A stretch of DNA of 13,785 bases from Bog-756 sp038210245 (GCA_038210245.1 JBBQWW010000092.1:1-13785); one strand, 5' to 3'; positions 5,932 to 13,081 are shown, counted from the first letter of the stretch. The notes: generated from the sequence alone by a model not told the origin. Translations and numbers: made by a program.

Positions 5932-7352
5932 GAACGGAGCACACGAGTGTCGGCCAGTACGGGCGTGCGCCGCCGGCCCCGCAAGGTGTTGCGGGCCATC
6001 GACGTCCCCACCTCCACCAGCAGTCCCGAGTTGCGATGGGCATCGGCCAGGACATCGTCGAGGGCCGAGATGAAGTGGTCGATCTCGGCGTCACCGATGA
6101 TCAGAGGCGGCAACAGCTTGATGATGTTCACGTTGTCCGCCGCCACCTGGGTCAGGATCCGGTGCCGGTGGAAGAGCGGGAACACGATCAGCTGGGAGAA
6201 GAGACCCTTGCGGGCCAGCTCCATCATGCGGAAGCGGGTCCGGCCGCTCCGCGACTCCGGGGGGCCGAACGAGAGCCCGATCATGAGGCCCATGCCCCGG
6301 ACCTCGTGGAGCAGTTCGTACCGGTCCACCAGTGGGGCCAGGGCCTCCATCATCTGGGCGCCGTTGCGGGCCGCCCGGCCCACGATGTCCTCATCGTCCA
6401 TCACCTGCAGGGTGGCCAGCGCCGCCACCATGGACAGCTGGTTCTTGGAGAAGGTGGACGAGTGCACCACGGCCCGGTCCATGCTGCTGTACACCCCGTC
6501 GAACACCTTGGACGTGGTCAGCACCGCGCCCACCGGCATGTAGCCGCCGGACAGCGCCTTGGACACGGTGATGATGTCGGGGTGCAGGTCCCAGTGCTGG
6601 TGGCAGAAGAAGCGGCCGGTGCGACCCATCCCGGTCTGGACCTCGTCCATGACCAACAGCGTGCCGTACTGCCGACACAGGGCCTCGGCCTCGGCCCAAT
6701 AGGCGGGTGACGCCAGGTAGACGCCCTTGCCCTGGATCGGCTCCACCACAAAGGCGGCCACGTCCCCCCGTTGCAGCTGTCGACGCAGCTGCTCGATGTC
6801 GCCGAAGGGGATCTGATCGCAGTGGGGCAGCAACGGACCGAAGCCTTGGCGGAACTCCTTTCCGCCATTCAGGGAGAGGGCGCCGTTGGTCAGCCCGTGG
6901 AAGGCGTGGTCGCAGTAGAGGATGCGGTCACGTCCAGTCGAGCACCGGGCGAACTTGATGGCCGTCTCCACCGTCTCGGCCCCGGAGTTGGCGAAGAACA
7001 CCCGCTCGATCCCGGCCGGAGACCGCTCCACCAGGGCCTTGGCCAACAGGCCGGGCAGCAGGGCGCAGTCCAACTGCACCAGGTTGGGCAGGTCGGCCTC
7101 GATGGCTTGGTGCAGCGCGTCCTTGATCACAGGATGGCCCCGTCCCAGAGCGAAGACCCCGAACCCGGAGAGGAAGTCGAGGTACCGGTCGCCCCGGTCG
7201 TCGATCAGGTACGAGCCCTCGGCCCCCACGTACTGCCGGTCGAAGCCCAGGGTCTTCAGGACCTTGACCAACTGGGGATTCATGAACTGCGAGTGCAGGT
7301 CGAAGCTCTCGCCCTGGTGGTCGCGCAGCAGGGCGGCAAGGTCGAACGTCAC
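5928..7352 (-). CDS. class III PLP-dependent aminotransferase (ornithine/acetylornithine type)
   Basis: The 474-residue fold type I enzyme shows YVGAEGSYLIDDRGDRYLDF (about 41-60), FFANSGAETVETAIKF (about 119-134), HAFHGLTNGALSL (about 149-161), VEPIQGKG, the cofactor Asp in MDEVQTGMGRTG (D236) and the Schiff-base lysine in VSKALSGGYMPVG (K265). It moves an amino group between an amine and a 2-oxo acid or aldehyde. Databases usually label this group 'aspartate aminotransferase family', but it is a class III omega/ornithine-type enzyme. HpnO, which makes aminobacteriohopanetriol, belongs to the same class, and the coupled HpnA-like gene makes that role worth testing; the sequence does not prove it. 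GTG at 7352 follows a GGAG Shine-Dalgarno (7360-7363) by 7 bases. It is the first gene of the four-gene leftward set. Confidence 0.86.
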   Translation of the reverse strand: MTFDLAALLRDHQGESFDLHSQFMNPQLVKVLKTLGFDRQYVGAEGSYLIDDRGDRYLDFLSGFGVFALGRGHPVIKDALHQAIEADLPNLVQLDCALLPGLLAKALVERSPAGIERVFFANSGAETVETAIKFARCSTGRDRILYCDHAFHGLTNGALSLNGGKEFRQGFGPLLPHCDQIPFGDIEQLRRQLQRGDVAAFVVEPIQGKGVYLASPAYWAEAEALCRQYGTLLVMDEVQTGMGRTGRFFCHQHWDLHPDIITVSKALSGGYMPVGAVLTTSKVFDGVYSSMDRAVVHSSTFSKNQLSMVAALATLQVMDDEDIVGRAARNGAQMMEALAPLVDRYELLHEVRGMGLMIGLSFGPPESRSGRTRFRMMELARKGLFSQLIVFPLFHRHRILTQVAADNVNIIKLLPPLIIGDAEIDHFISALDDVLADAHRNSGLLVEVGTSMARNTLRGRRRTPVLADTRVLRS

Positions 7353-7396
7353 GTTTACACTCCGGTGGGTCGGCGGGGGTCAGGGGGGGTGTCGAC

Positions 7397-7402
7397 AGAG
7401 TA
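7397..7402 (-). promoter_or_regulatory. candidate -10 element (TACTCT) for the aminotransferase-epimerase operon
   Basis: TACTCT on the minus strand fits TANNNT, with TTGGGG (minus strand, 7422-7427) 19 bases upstream as a possible -35. It predicts a leader of roughly 40 bases including the GGAG ribosome site at 7360-7363. The spacing is long, so the call is tentative. The rest of the 173-base gap holds a short GCGGC/GCCGC dyad (7408-7421) and no gene that I can support. Confidence 0.3.
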
Positions 7403-7525
7403 GTGGTGCGGCCCGAGCCGCCCCCAATCACGCCGGCTCGCACGCGCCCCCGACGGACCGCCATCCGCCGGACGGGTCACCGAGGGGTTCCCGAACGAGC
7501 GCTTGTACGTGCTGGCCACCGTCGG

Positions 7526-8158
7526 TCAGACCCGCAGTGAGTCCTCGTCGAAGCCGGTGGCCAGCAGCCGGAACGCCCGGTCGACCTCCTCGGGCAGGTC
7601 GACGTCCGTCCCCGCGGCCCAGCAGGTAAAGGCGGCGACAGCCGCCCCCAGCGCGGCCCGCGCCACCGTCTGGGGGGCGAGGTCGTCGGGCCGTCCGTCG
7701 ATCCTGCGGGCCACGAAGCTGGCCACCACCTGACACCACTCGGTGTAGCGGACGGCCGAATGGGCCACCAGCGTGGGCACCGAGCTGATCAGGCCCATCC
7801 GGATCCGCAACTCGTCGAGCTCGCCGGCCCCGAACCGGTTGGTGGCCATGACGGCGCGTCGCACCACGTCCATCAGGGGCTGGTCCGGTGGCGCCCCCTC
7901 TAGTTCGTGGTGCAGTCGGACCAGCTCGGCGTCGAACTCTCCCCACACCACGTCGCGCTTGGACTCGTAGTAGCGGAAGAAGGTCCGGCGGCTGACCCCG
8001 ACGGCGTCGGCGATCTCGTCCACCGTGGTCTGGTCGTACCCCTGGCGACGGAACAGGTCGAGCGCGGCCCGGGCCACGTCCTCACGGGACGTGCTGGGCC
8101 GCCTCCCCCGGGCCACGCCCGGGCTGCCCTCGACGCTCGTCCGGTCTGGCTCGTCCAT
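7526..8158 (-). CDS. mftR: MftR, TetR-family regulator of mycofactocin synthesis
   Basis: The 210-residue protein has a TetR helix-turn-helix: TSREDVARAALDLFRRQGYD, then TTVDEIADAVGVSRRTFFRY, YESKRDVVWGEFDAELVRLH (about residues 23-81). The SRRTFFRYYxSKxxxxWGxFDAxL pattern and the C-terminal DDLAPQTVARAALGAAVAAF match mycobacterial MftR closely. Known MftR represses the mft genes and is released by long-chain acyl-CoA; the C-terminal ligand-binding domain here is of normal length. ATG at 8158 was chosen although the frame stays open to 8374, because a GGAAG ribosome site lies 4 bases upstream (8163-8167) and the upstream extension only mirrors mftA. It is divergent from mftA across an 82-base gap carrying a dyad that overlaps its own ribosome site, so it probably also represses itself. 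It has an extra basic N-terminal tail of about 20 residues. Confidence 0.93.
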   Translation of the reverse strand: MDEPDRTSVEGSPGVARGRRPSTSREDVARAALDLFRRQGYDQTTVDEIADAVGVSRRTFFRYYESKRDVVWGEFDAELVRLHHELEGAPPDQPLMDVVRRAVMATNRFGAGELDELRIRMGLISSVPTLVAHSAVRYTEWCQVVASFVARRIDGRPDDLAPQTVARAALGAAVAAFTCWAAGTDVDLPEEVDRAFRLLATGFDEDSLRV

Positions 8159-8163
8159 CAGGC

Positions 8164-8196
8164 TTCCATTTTGACATCGAGTGCTATAAATTGGAA
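8164..8196. promoter_or_regulatory. candidate MftR operator, imperfect 33-base dyad
   Basis: Arms TTCCATTTT (8164-8172) and AAATTGGAA (8188-8196) match at 8 of 9 paired positions around a 15-base spacer. The dyad is centred in the mftR-mftA gap, the most AT-rich short stretch in this GC-rich window. It covers the extended -10 of mftA and part of the mftR ribosome site, as expected for a TetR-family repressor controlling both directions. The match to a proven MftR operator was not checked. Confidence 0.6.
8182..8190 (+). promoter_or_regulatory. extended -10 promoter (TGCTATAAA) of the mft operon
   Basis: TGC followed directly by TATAAA (8185-8190) is an extended -10. Transcription would begin near 8197, giving a leader of about 44 bases to mftA. 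TTGACA at 8171-8176 looks like a -35, but its spacing to TATAAA is only 8 bases, so it cannot be the partner of this -10. The element lies inside the proposed MftR operator. On the minus strand the same AT-rich core gives TATAGC, a possible -10 for mftR. Confidence 0.5.
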
Positions 8197-8240
8197 CGAC
8201 CACCCGCCCGGCGTGCGCCGGCCGACTCCCGGAGGCCCCC

Positions 8241-8390
8241 ATGACCGTCACCAGCCCCGTCACGACCGTCACCCCGGATGCAGTCGGGGGCACCGAGGTC
8301 GGTGTCCCGGTCGCCGCCGACGAGCAGTTGGTCGCCGAGGAGCTGCTGGTGGAGGACGTGTCCATCGACGGCATGTGCGGCGTCTACTAG
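8241..8390 (+). CDS. mftA: MftA, mycofactocin precursor peptide
   Basis: This 49-residue open frame encodes a Thr/Val-rich leader and then EELLVEDVSIDGMCGVY at the C-terminus (residues 33-49). EELLVE-x-VSIDGMCGVY is the diagnostic MftA ending. In the known pathway MftC oxidatively decarboxylates the last Tyr (Y49) and links it to Val (V48). MftE then cuts after the Gly, releasing the processed Val-Tyr dipeptide that becomes the redox cofactor. The conserved core residues, including the Cys (C46), are intact. A strong GGAGG ribosome site (8231-8235) lies 5 bases before the ATG. It is the first gene of the rightward operon, divergent from mftR, with mftB starting about 20 bases later. The gene is short enough to be missed by automatic callers. 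Confidence 0.97.
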   Translation: MTVTSPVTTVTPDAVGGTEVGVPVAADEQLVAEELLVEDVSIDGMCGVY

Positions 8391-8409
8391 GCCTTCCGAC
8401 CGACCCACC

Positions 8410-8715
8410 GTGCCACCCCTGGCCCCGCACCCCGGAGGGGTGACCTTCGACGGTTCCCTCCCGTGGACCCTCCATCCCCAGGTGTCCCTGCGGCCGGAGT
8501 CCTTCGGGGCCTTGGCCTACCACTTCGGTACCCGGCGCCTGTCCTTCCTGAAGAGCCGCACCCTCCTCGCCGTGGTGGAGGCCCTGGCTGAGCAGCCCAC
8601 CGGCCACGACGCCTGCCGGGCGGCAGGGGTCCCCGGCGAGGAGATGGACCGATACGAGCAGGCTCTGGCCACCCTGGCCGAGTCCGGGATGATCTGTGAA
8701 CGCGAGGCGTCATGA
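8410..8715 (+). CDS. mftB: MftB, mycofactocin peptide chaperone (RiPP recognition element)
   Basis: The 101-residue protein contains LHPQVSLRPESFGALAYHFG followed by TRRLSFLKSRTLLAVVEALA, the signature of MftB. This is a PqqD-like winged-helix recognition protein that binds the MftA leader and hands it to MftC. The closing segment EEMDRYEQALATLAESGMI forms the last helices. The start is uncertain. GTG at 8410 is used here; GTG at 8440 would give a 91-residue protein beginning VTFDGSLPW, which fits the family well, but its GGAGG (8434-8438) lies too close to the codon to act normally. The stop overlaps the mftC start by 4 bases (ATGA), as expected for a protein needed in proportion to MftC. 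Length is normal for MftB. Confidence 0.92.
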   Translation: MPPLAPHPGGVTFDGSLPWTLHPQVSLRPESFGALAYHFGTRRLSFLKSRTLLAVVEALAEQPTGHDACRAAGVPGEEMDRYEQALATLAESGMICEREAS

Positions 8716-9971
8716 CCCTGATCGATGAACCGCCGACCCCGGTGGCGACCGGCTCCTCGGTCGGACGCCTGGTGGACCGGTTCGAACAGGGCCTGGACGC
8801 ACCGATCTGCCTGACCTGGGAGCTGACCTACGCCTGCAACCTGGCCTGTGTGCACTGCCTGTCCAGCTCGGGCCGCCGGGACCCCGGCGAGTTGAGCACC
8901 GAGGAGTGCAAGGCGGTCATCGACGAGTTCGAGCGCATGCAGATCTTCTACGTCAACATCGGGGGTGGCGAACCGACCATCCGCGCCGACTTCTGGGAGT
9001 TGGTGGAGTACGCCACCGACCATCACGTCGGGGTCAAGTTCTCCACCAACGGGTCGCGCATCACCGAACCGGTGGCCGATCGACTGGCCGGAAGCGACTA
9101 CGTGGACGTGCAGATCTCGTTGGACGGGGCCACCGCCGAAGTCAACGACGAGGTGCGCGGGGCGGGCTCGTACGACACCGCCGTCACGGCCATGGAGCGA
9201 CTGGCCCGCGCCGGCTTCGTCGGCTTCAAGCTCTCGGTGGTGGTCACCCGGCAGAACGTCGGACAGCTGGACGAGTTCAAGGCGCTGGCCGACCGTTACG
9301 GCGCCCAACTCCGGCTCACCCGCCTCCGGCCCTCCGGCCGCGGCGCCGACGTGTGGGACGAGCTCCATCCCACCGCCCCTCAGCAGCGCGCGCTCTTCGA
9401 GTGGCTGCTGGCCCACGGCGAGGACGTGCTCACGGGGGACTCCTTCTTCCACCTGGCCGGGTACGGCGAGTCGCTGCCCGGACTCAACCTGTGCGGCGCC
9501 GGACGGGTGGTGTGCCTGGTGGACCCGGTGGGCGACGTCTACGCCTGCCCCTTCGCCATCCACGACCAGTTCCTGGCCGGCAACGTCCGCAGCCCGGGTG
9601 GGTTCACTCAGGTCTGGCGGTACTCCGATCTGTTCACCGAGCTCCGCCGGCCCCAGAGCGCAGGGGCGTGTGGATCCTGCGGTCACTACGACTCCTGCCG
9701 CGGTGGATGCATGGCGGCCAAGTTCTTCACCGGACTGCCCCTCGACGGCCCGGACCCCGAGTGCGTCCTCGGCCACGGCGAGCACGCCCTGGCCGGGCGG
9801 GACGCCACCGAGCCGCCCCGGCCGTCACCCGACCACTCCCGTCGCACCGGGACGGGACGGGTGCCCGTGGTCATGCAACCGACCCACCGATCGGCCGTGG
9901 CCACGCCGGCCCGGCCCCCGGACCGTCCCTGCGCCGAGAGCCCTCTGGCCGGCTCTGGCCACGGCGCCTGA
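8712..9971 (+). CDS. mftC: MftC, mycofactocin radical SAM maturase
   Basis: The 419-residue radical SAM/SPASM enzyme carries the CxxxCxxC cluster motif in TYACNLACVHCLSS (C42, C46, C49) and the SAM-binding GGGEP (84-88). Its C-terminal SPASM domain has candidate ligands C261, C268, C279, C320, C323, C329, C333 and C351. Known MftC decarboxylates the C-terminal Tyr of MftA and then forms a Val-Tyr carbon-carbon bond, using S-adenosylmethionine and producing 5'-deoxyadenosine. ATG at 8712 overlaps the mftB stop. All cluster cysteines are present, so it should be active. After the last SPASM Cys there is a Pro/Arg/Ser-rich tail of nearly 70 residues (about 352-419), apparently longer than in mycobacterial MftC (about 390 residues in total). 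In mycobacteria mftD follows; here the next gene is mftE. Confidence 0.97.
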   Translation: MTLIDEPPTPVATGSSVGRLVDRFEQGLDAPICLTWELTYACNLACVHCLSSSGRRDPGELSTEECKAVIDEFERMQIFYVNIGGGEPTIRADFWELVEYATDHHVGVKFSTNGSRITEPVADRLAGSDYVDVQISLDGATAEVNDEVRGAGSYDTAVTAMERLARAGFVGFKLSVVVTRQNVGQLDEFKALADRYGAQLRLTRLRPSGRGADVWDELHPTAPQQRALFEWLLAHGEDVLTGDSFFHLAGYGESLPGLNLCGAGRVVCLVDPVGDVYACPFAIHDQFLAGNVRSPGGFTQVWRYSDLFTELRRPQSAGACGSCGHYDSCRGGCMAAKFFTGLPLDGPDPECVLGHGEHALAGRDATEPPRPSPDHSRRTGTGRVPVVMQPTHRSAVATPARPPDRPCAESPLAGSGHGA

Positions 9972-9990
9972 ACGCACCGGGACGCCCTCC

Positions 9991-10716
9991 GTGCCGCGGT
10001 CCGGGACCGATCCCTCCAACCACCTGAGTGGATCGACGTGGCCGGAGGTCGCCGAGGCCGCCGGAGCGGGCCGCAGACTGCTCATCCCGCTGGGCTCGAC
10101 CGAGCAGCACGGGCCTCACCTTCCCGTCACCACGGACACCGACATCGCCGTGGCCATCGCCGAGAGGGCGGCGGACCGTGACGCCAGCCTGGTGGTGGCC
10201 CCCCCGGTGGCGTACGGAGCCAGTGGGGAGCACCAGGGCTTTCCGGGCACGCTCTCCATCGGCCAGGACGCCACCCACCTCCTCCTGCTCGAGCTGGGAC
10301 GCTCGGCGGCCACCGACTTCGCCCGGGTGGTGGTGGTCTCGGCCCACGGTGGCAACGCCGTGCCCCTGGCCGCGGCCATGGGACGCCTGGCCGAGGAGGG
10401 GCATCCGGTGACGGCGTGGGCACCCTCCTGGTCGGGCGACCTCCACGCCGGCCGCACCGAGACCTCCCTCATGTTGGCCATCCGTCCGGACTGTGTGCAC
10501 CTCGAACGGGCCGAGGCCGGAGACCAGCGACCCGTCCAGGTGCTCCTCCCCCTGCTCCGCCACGGTGGGGTCCGGTCGGTGAGCGCCAACGGGGTGCTGG
10601 GCGACCCTTCCGGGGCCACCGCCGGAGAGGGCCGGCGACTCCTCGAGCAGGCGGTCATCGGCCTGCTCGGCGCGCTGGAGCGGGGGGCTCAGCCGTGCGT
10701 GGAGGCCCGGCCATGA
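9991..10716 (+). CDS. mftE: MftE, mycofactocin creatininase-family peptidase
   Basis: The 241-residue protein has the creatininase-family metal site. It includes IPLGSTEQHGPHLPVTTDTD (E38, H40 and D49 as likely ligands), AYGASGEHQGFPGTLSIG (74-91), SAHGGN (H119) and HAGRTETS with E157, plus SNGVLGDPSGA-like and AxAGEGRRL segments near the end that match mycobacterial MftE. Known MftE cuts the MftC-modified MftA to release the terminal processed dipeptide (AGDP). GTG at 9991 is the first in-frame start after the mftC stop. No Shine-Dalgarno is visible there, so re-initiation from mftC across the 19-base gap is likely. The stop overlaps the downstream SDR start (ATGA). No key residue is missing. 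Confidence 0.95.
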   Translation: MPRSGTDPSNHLSGSTWPEVAEAAGAGRRLLIPLGSTEQHGPHLPVTTDTDIAVAIAERAADRDASLVVAPPVAYGASGEHQGFPGTLSIGQDATHLLLLELGRSAATDFARVVVVSAHGGNAVPLAAAMGRLAEEGHPVTAWAPSWSGDLHAGRTETSLMLAIRPDCVHLERAEAGDQRPVQVLLPLLRHGGVRSVSANGVLGDPSGATAGEGRRLLEQAVIGLLGALERGAQPCVEARP

Positions 10717-11537
10717 GCCTCCGGGTGGCCGTGGTGACCGGCGCGGCCCGGGGTATCGGCGCGGCCACCGTGGCTGGACTGGCCGCCGCCGGGTGGGCGG
10801 TGGTGGCCGTGGACCGGGGATCCGACGACCCGCGGCTCCCCTACCCGATGGGGAGCCGGGCCGAGCTCGAAGCGGTGGTGGCCTCGGCCCTGGCCCGGTC
10901 GCCCGACGGAACGACCGGGTCCCCCGACGGTGGGCGGATCCTGGCCCGGTGGGCCGACGCCACCGATCCGGAGGCCCTGGGCTCGGTGGTGGCCGACGCC
11001 GAGGAGCGGTTCGGGGGTCTCGACGCCATGGTGGCGGTCGCCGGGGTGATCGCCGGCGGGGTCCCCCTGTGGGAGATGCCCGCCGATCAGCTGGGAGCGG
11101 TGCTCGGCGTGGATCTCGGGGGCCCGATCAATGCCGCCCGGGTGGGCATCCCGGCCCTGCTCCGTCGGCCCGCACCCCGATCCGGTCGGTATCTGGCGGT
11201 GGCCTCGGCCGCCGCCACCCGCGGCCTCCCGATGCTGTCGGCCTACGGCGCGGCCAAGGCCGGCGTGGCCGGCCTGGTCCGGGGGCTGGCCGTCGAGCTG
11301 GCCGACACCGGTGTCACCGCCAACGCCATCAGCCCGGGGTCAACGGCCACCGCTATGCTGACCGAGAGCGCCCGCCTCTACGGCCTGATCGACACCCGGA
11401 CCTTCGCCGACCTACAACCGGTCAAACGCCTCCTCACGCCCGAGGAGGTGGCGGCCTCCCTGGTGTGGCTGGCCGGGACGGAATCAGGTGCGCTGACCGG
11501 CGCCGTGATCCCGGTGGACGGTGGCCTCTCCCTGTGA
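10713..11537 (+). CDS. mycofactocin-type SDR oxidoreductase (non-exchangeable NAD class)
   Basis: The 274-residue short-chain dehydrogenase has TGAARGIG (9-16), an Asp at the end of beta-2 (VAVDRG, D34) favouring NAD over NADP, and the active-site S165, Y178 and K182 in SAYGAAKAG. After D34 there is a long insertion with DDPRLPYPMGSRAELEA, so the usual D-A-T-D strand only appears near residue 82. This insertion is the mark of mycofactocin-linked SDRs, which hold NAD so tightly that mycofactocin must reoxidise it. The NNAG motif is changed to VAG (109-111), and the usual helix Asn appears as Asp (D134). The gene overlaps mftE and precedes mftF by 30 bases, so it is made with the cofactor. It probably oxidises an alcohol with mycofactocin as electron acceptor; substrate unknown. 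It is not related to MftD, the FMN enzyme expected in this cluster. Confidence 0.88.
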   Translation: MSLRVAVVTGAARGIGAATVAGLAAAGWAVVAVDRGSDDPRLPYPMGSRAELEAVVASALARSPDGTTGSPDGGRILARWADATDPEALGSVVADAEERFGGLDAMVAVAGVIAGGVPLWEMPADQLGAVLGVDLGGPINAARVGIPALLRRPAPRSGRYLAVASAAATRGLPMLSAYGAAKAGVAGLVRGLAVELADTGVTANAISPGSTATAMLTESARLYGLIDTRTFADLQPVKRLLTPEEVAASLVWLAGTESGALTGAVIPVDGGLSL

Positions 11538-11567
11538 ACGCCCGACCCTGACCGTGCCCGGCTCCCC

Positions 11568-13040
11568 GTGAGACCGCTGCCCGAAGGTTTCGGCCTGGTC
11601 CTCGATCGATCGGTGCGCATGTTCAGCGATGGGTCGGTGCTGATCGGCGGCCGGCCCGGTCGGCTGATGGCCCTCACCCCGGCTGGGGTGGCGGCGCTCC
11701 AGCGGTGGCTGGAGGGGGGTGCGGCCTCCGAGGCCACCCGACGACTGGGACGCCGATTGGTCGACGCCGGGATGGCTCACCCCGTGGCCCCACCCGGCGC
11801 GGCGGCGGACCGGGGCCGCGTGACGGTGGTGGTACCGGCGAAAGACCGCCCCGGGGCGCTCGACCGGTGCCTCGGATCCTTCGGTACCACGGTGACCGTG
11901 GTGGTGGTCGATGACGGCTCCGAGGACCCCGAGGCGGTCGCCGCCGTGTCCCGACGGCACGGAGCCGGGCTGATCCGTCTGCCGGTCAACAGCGGGCCCG
12001 GGGCCGCCCGCAACCAGGGGATGGCCGCCGTCACCACCGACCTGGTGGCGTTCGTGGACAGCGACTGCGAGGTGGCCCCGGGCTGGCTGGACGGGCTGGT
12101 GCCCCTCTTCGCCGATCCGGAACTGGCGGCGGTGGCGCCGCGGATCCGACCGCGCCCGGCCCGCCACTCGGGCCACCGCCCGGTGCTGGACCGCTACACC
12201 GAGGGCCGATCGGCCCTCGACATGGGACCCGAGCCGAGCGAGGTCGGCCCGGGTCGGGCGGTGGGGTACGTCCCCACTGCGGCCCTGGTGGCCCGCATGG
12301 ACGCGCTCGGTGAGGGATTCGACGAGAATCTCCGGGTCGGCGAAGACGTGGACTTGGCCTGGCGCCTGGTGGACGACGGATGGAGGGTGCGGTACCAGCC
12401 GTCGGTCGTGGTGCACCACCACGAGCCGAGGTCCTGGGCCGACCTGCTGGCCCGGCGGTGCCGCTACGGCACGTCAGCCGGCCCTCTGGACCGACGCCAT
12501 CCCGGTCGCCTGGCCCCACTCGAGCTCCGGCCGTGGCCGACCGGGGTGGCCGTCGCCCTCCTCACCGGTCATCCCGGCACGGGCCTGGCTCTGCTGGCCG
12601 CCGCCACCGGGACCATGGCCCGCCCGCTCCGACGCCACCGTGTGCCGGCCACGACGGCCCTGCGGTGGAGCACCCTCGCCGTGGGGTGGACGGTGGTGGG
12701 CGTGGGTCGCGCCCTCACCGTGCTGGCCGCTCCGCTGGTGGTGACCGGGTTGGTCCGGCGACGGAGGTGGGCGACCACCGCCGCCCTGGTGATGACCGTG
12801 CCCCCGCTGGTGGAGTGGTGGCAGCGACGACCGCCCCTCGATCCCGTGCGGTGGTCGGTGGCCTCGTTGGCCGACGACGTGGCCTACGGCGTCGGGGTGT
12901 GGGCGGGCTGTGTGCGGACCGGGACCCTCGGACCACTGCTTCCCGCAGTGCGCCTCCGTCGAGCCGGCGCCGGCCGACCCGACCATCGGGGTGCGGTCGC
13001 CGGGTCGGGGGCGCTGCCTACGGGCACCCGAGAGATGTGA
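11568..13040 (+). CDS. mftF: MftF, mycofactocin family-2 glycosyltransferase
   Basis: The 490-residue protein opens with LPEGFGLVLDRSVRMFSDGS and GGRPGRLMALTPAG, the N-terminal domain specific to MftF. A GT2 catalytic domain follows: VTVVVPAKDRP (86-95), VVVDDGSED (DDGS 115-118), GPGAARNQGMA, VAFVDSDCEVAPGW (DSD 164-166) and GEDVDLAWRL (258-267). The C-terminal part has hydrophobic stretches (about 325-350, 372-397 and 402-415) and DDVAYGVGVWAGCVR (436-450), typical of the family. Known MftF adds a beta-1,4-linked glucose chain to premycofactocin, probably at the membrane. The start is GTG at 11568 with no evident Shine-Dalgarno. It ends with an Arg/Gly-rich tail of about 30 residues beyond the usual end. 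It is the last recognised mft gene; no mftG follows. Confidence 0.95.
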   Translation: MRPLPEGFGLVLDRSVRMFSDGSVLIGGRPGRLMALTPAGVAALQRWLEGGAASEATRRLGRRLVDAGMAHPVAPPGAAADRGRVTVVVPAKDRPGALDRCLGSFGTTVTVVVVDDGSEDPEAVAAVSRRHGAGLIRLPVNSGPGAARNQGMAAVTTDLVAFVDSDCEVAPGWLDGLVPLFADPELAAVAPRIRPRPARHSGHRPVLDRYTEGRSALDMGPEPSEVGPGRAVGYVPTAALVARMDALGEGFDENLRVGEDVDLAWRLVDDGWRVRYQPSVVVHHHEPRSWADLLARRCRYGTSAGPLDRRHPGRLAPLELRPWPTGVAVALLTGHPGTGLALLAAATGTMARPLRRHRVPATTALRWSTLAVGWTVVGVGRALTVLAAPLVVTGLVRRRRWATTAALVMTVPPLVEWWQRRPPLDPVRWSVASLADDVAYGVGVWAGCVRTGTLGPLLPAVRLRRAGAGRPDHRGAVAGSGALPTGTREM

Positions 13041-13075
13041 CAATGCTGGTCGACCGATGGAAGCACCGGGTGGCG

Positions 13076-13081
13076 TACCAT
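13076..13081 (+). promoter_or_regulatory. candidate -10 element (TACCAT) for the membrane protein gene
   Basis: TACCAT fits TANNNT and is the same hexamer, with similar flanks (gtaccatc / ctaccatc), as the candidate -10 before the SRPBCC pair at 1163-1168. It would place transcription near 13088, about 29 bases before ATG 13117. No good -35 is visible, so the call is weak. Confidence 0.25.

Noticed and set aside
4252..6543. Very long rightward open frame (763 codons) opposite rpiB, the epimerase and the aminotransferase
   Set aside because: It is antisense to three genes with clear family motifs, its translation is low-complexity Gly/His/Arg/Val-rich, and such frames are common in high-GC DNA.
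7408..7421. GCGGC/GCCGC dyad between mftR and the aminotransferase as a terminator
   Set aside because: The stem is only 5 base pairs with no T-run, and such short GC dyads are expected by chance at this base composition.
8171..8176. TTGACA as the -35 of the mftA promoter
   Set aside because: Its distance to TATAAA is only 8 bases, and no -10-like hexamer lies 16-18 bases downstream; the extended -10 explains the promoter better.
8159..8374. Upstream extension of the MftR frame (72 more residues)
   Set aside because: It lies antisense to mftA and the promoter region; ATG 8158 has a proper ribosome site and gives the normal MftR length.
8517..9785. Leftward open frame of 422 codons opposite mftB/mftC
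   Set aside because: It mirrors MftB/MftC, which carry diagnostic motifs; the antisense product has no recognisable domain and arises from high third-position GC.
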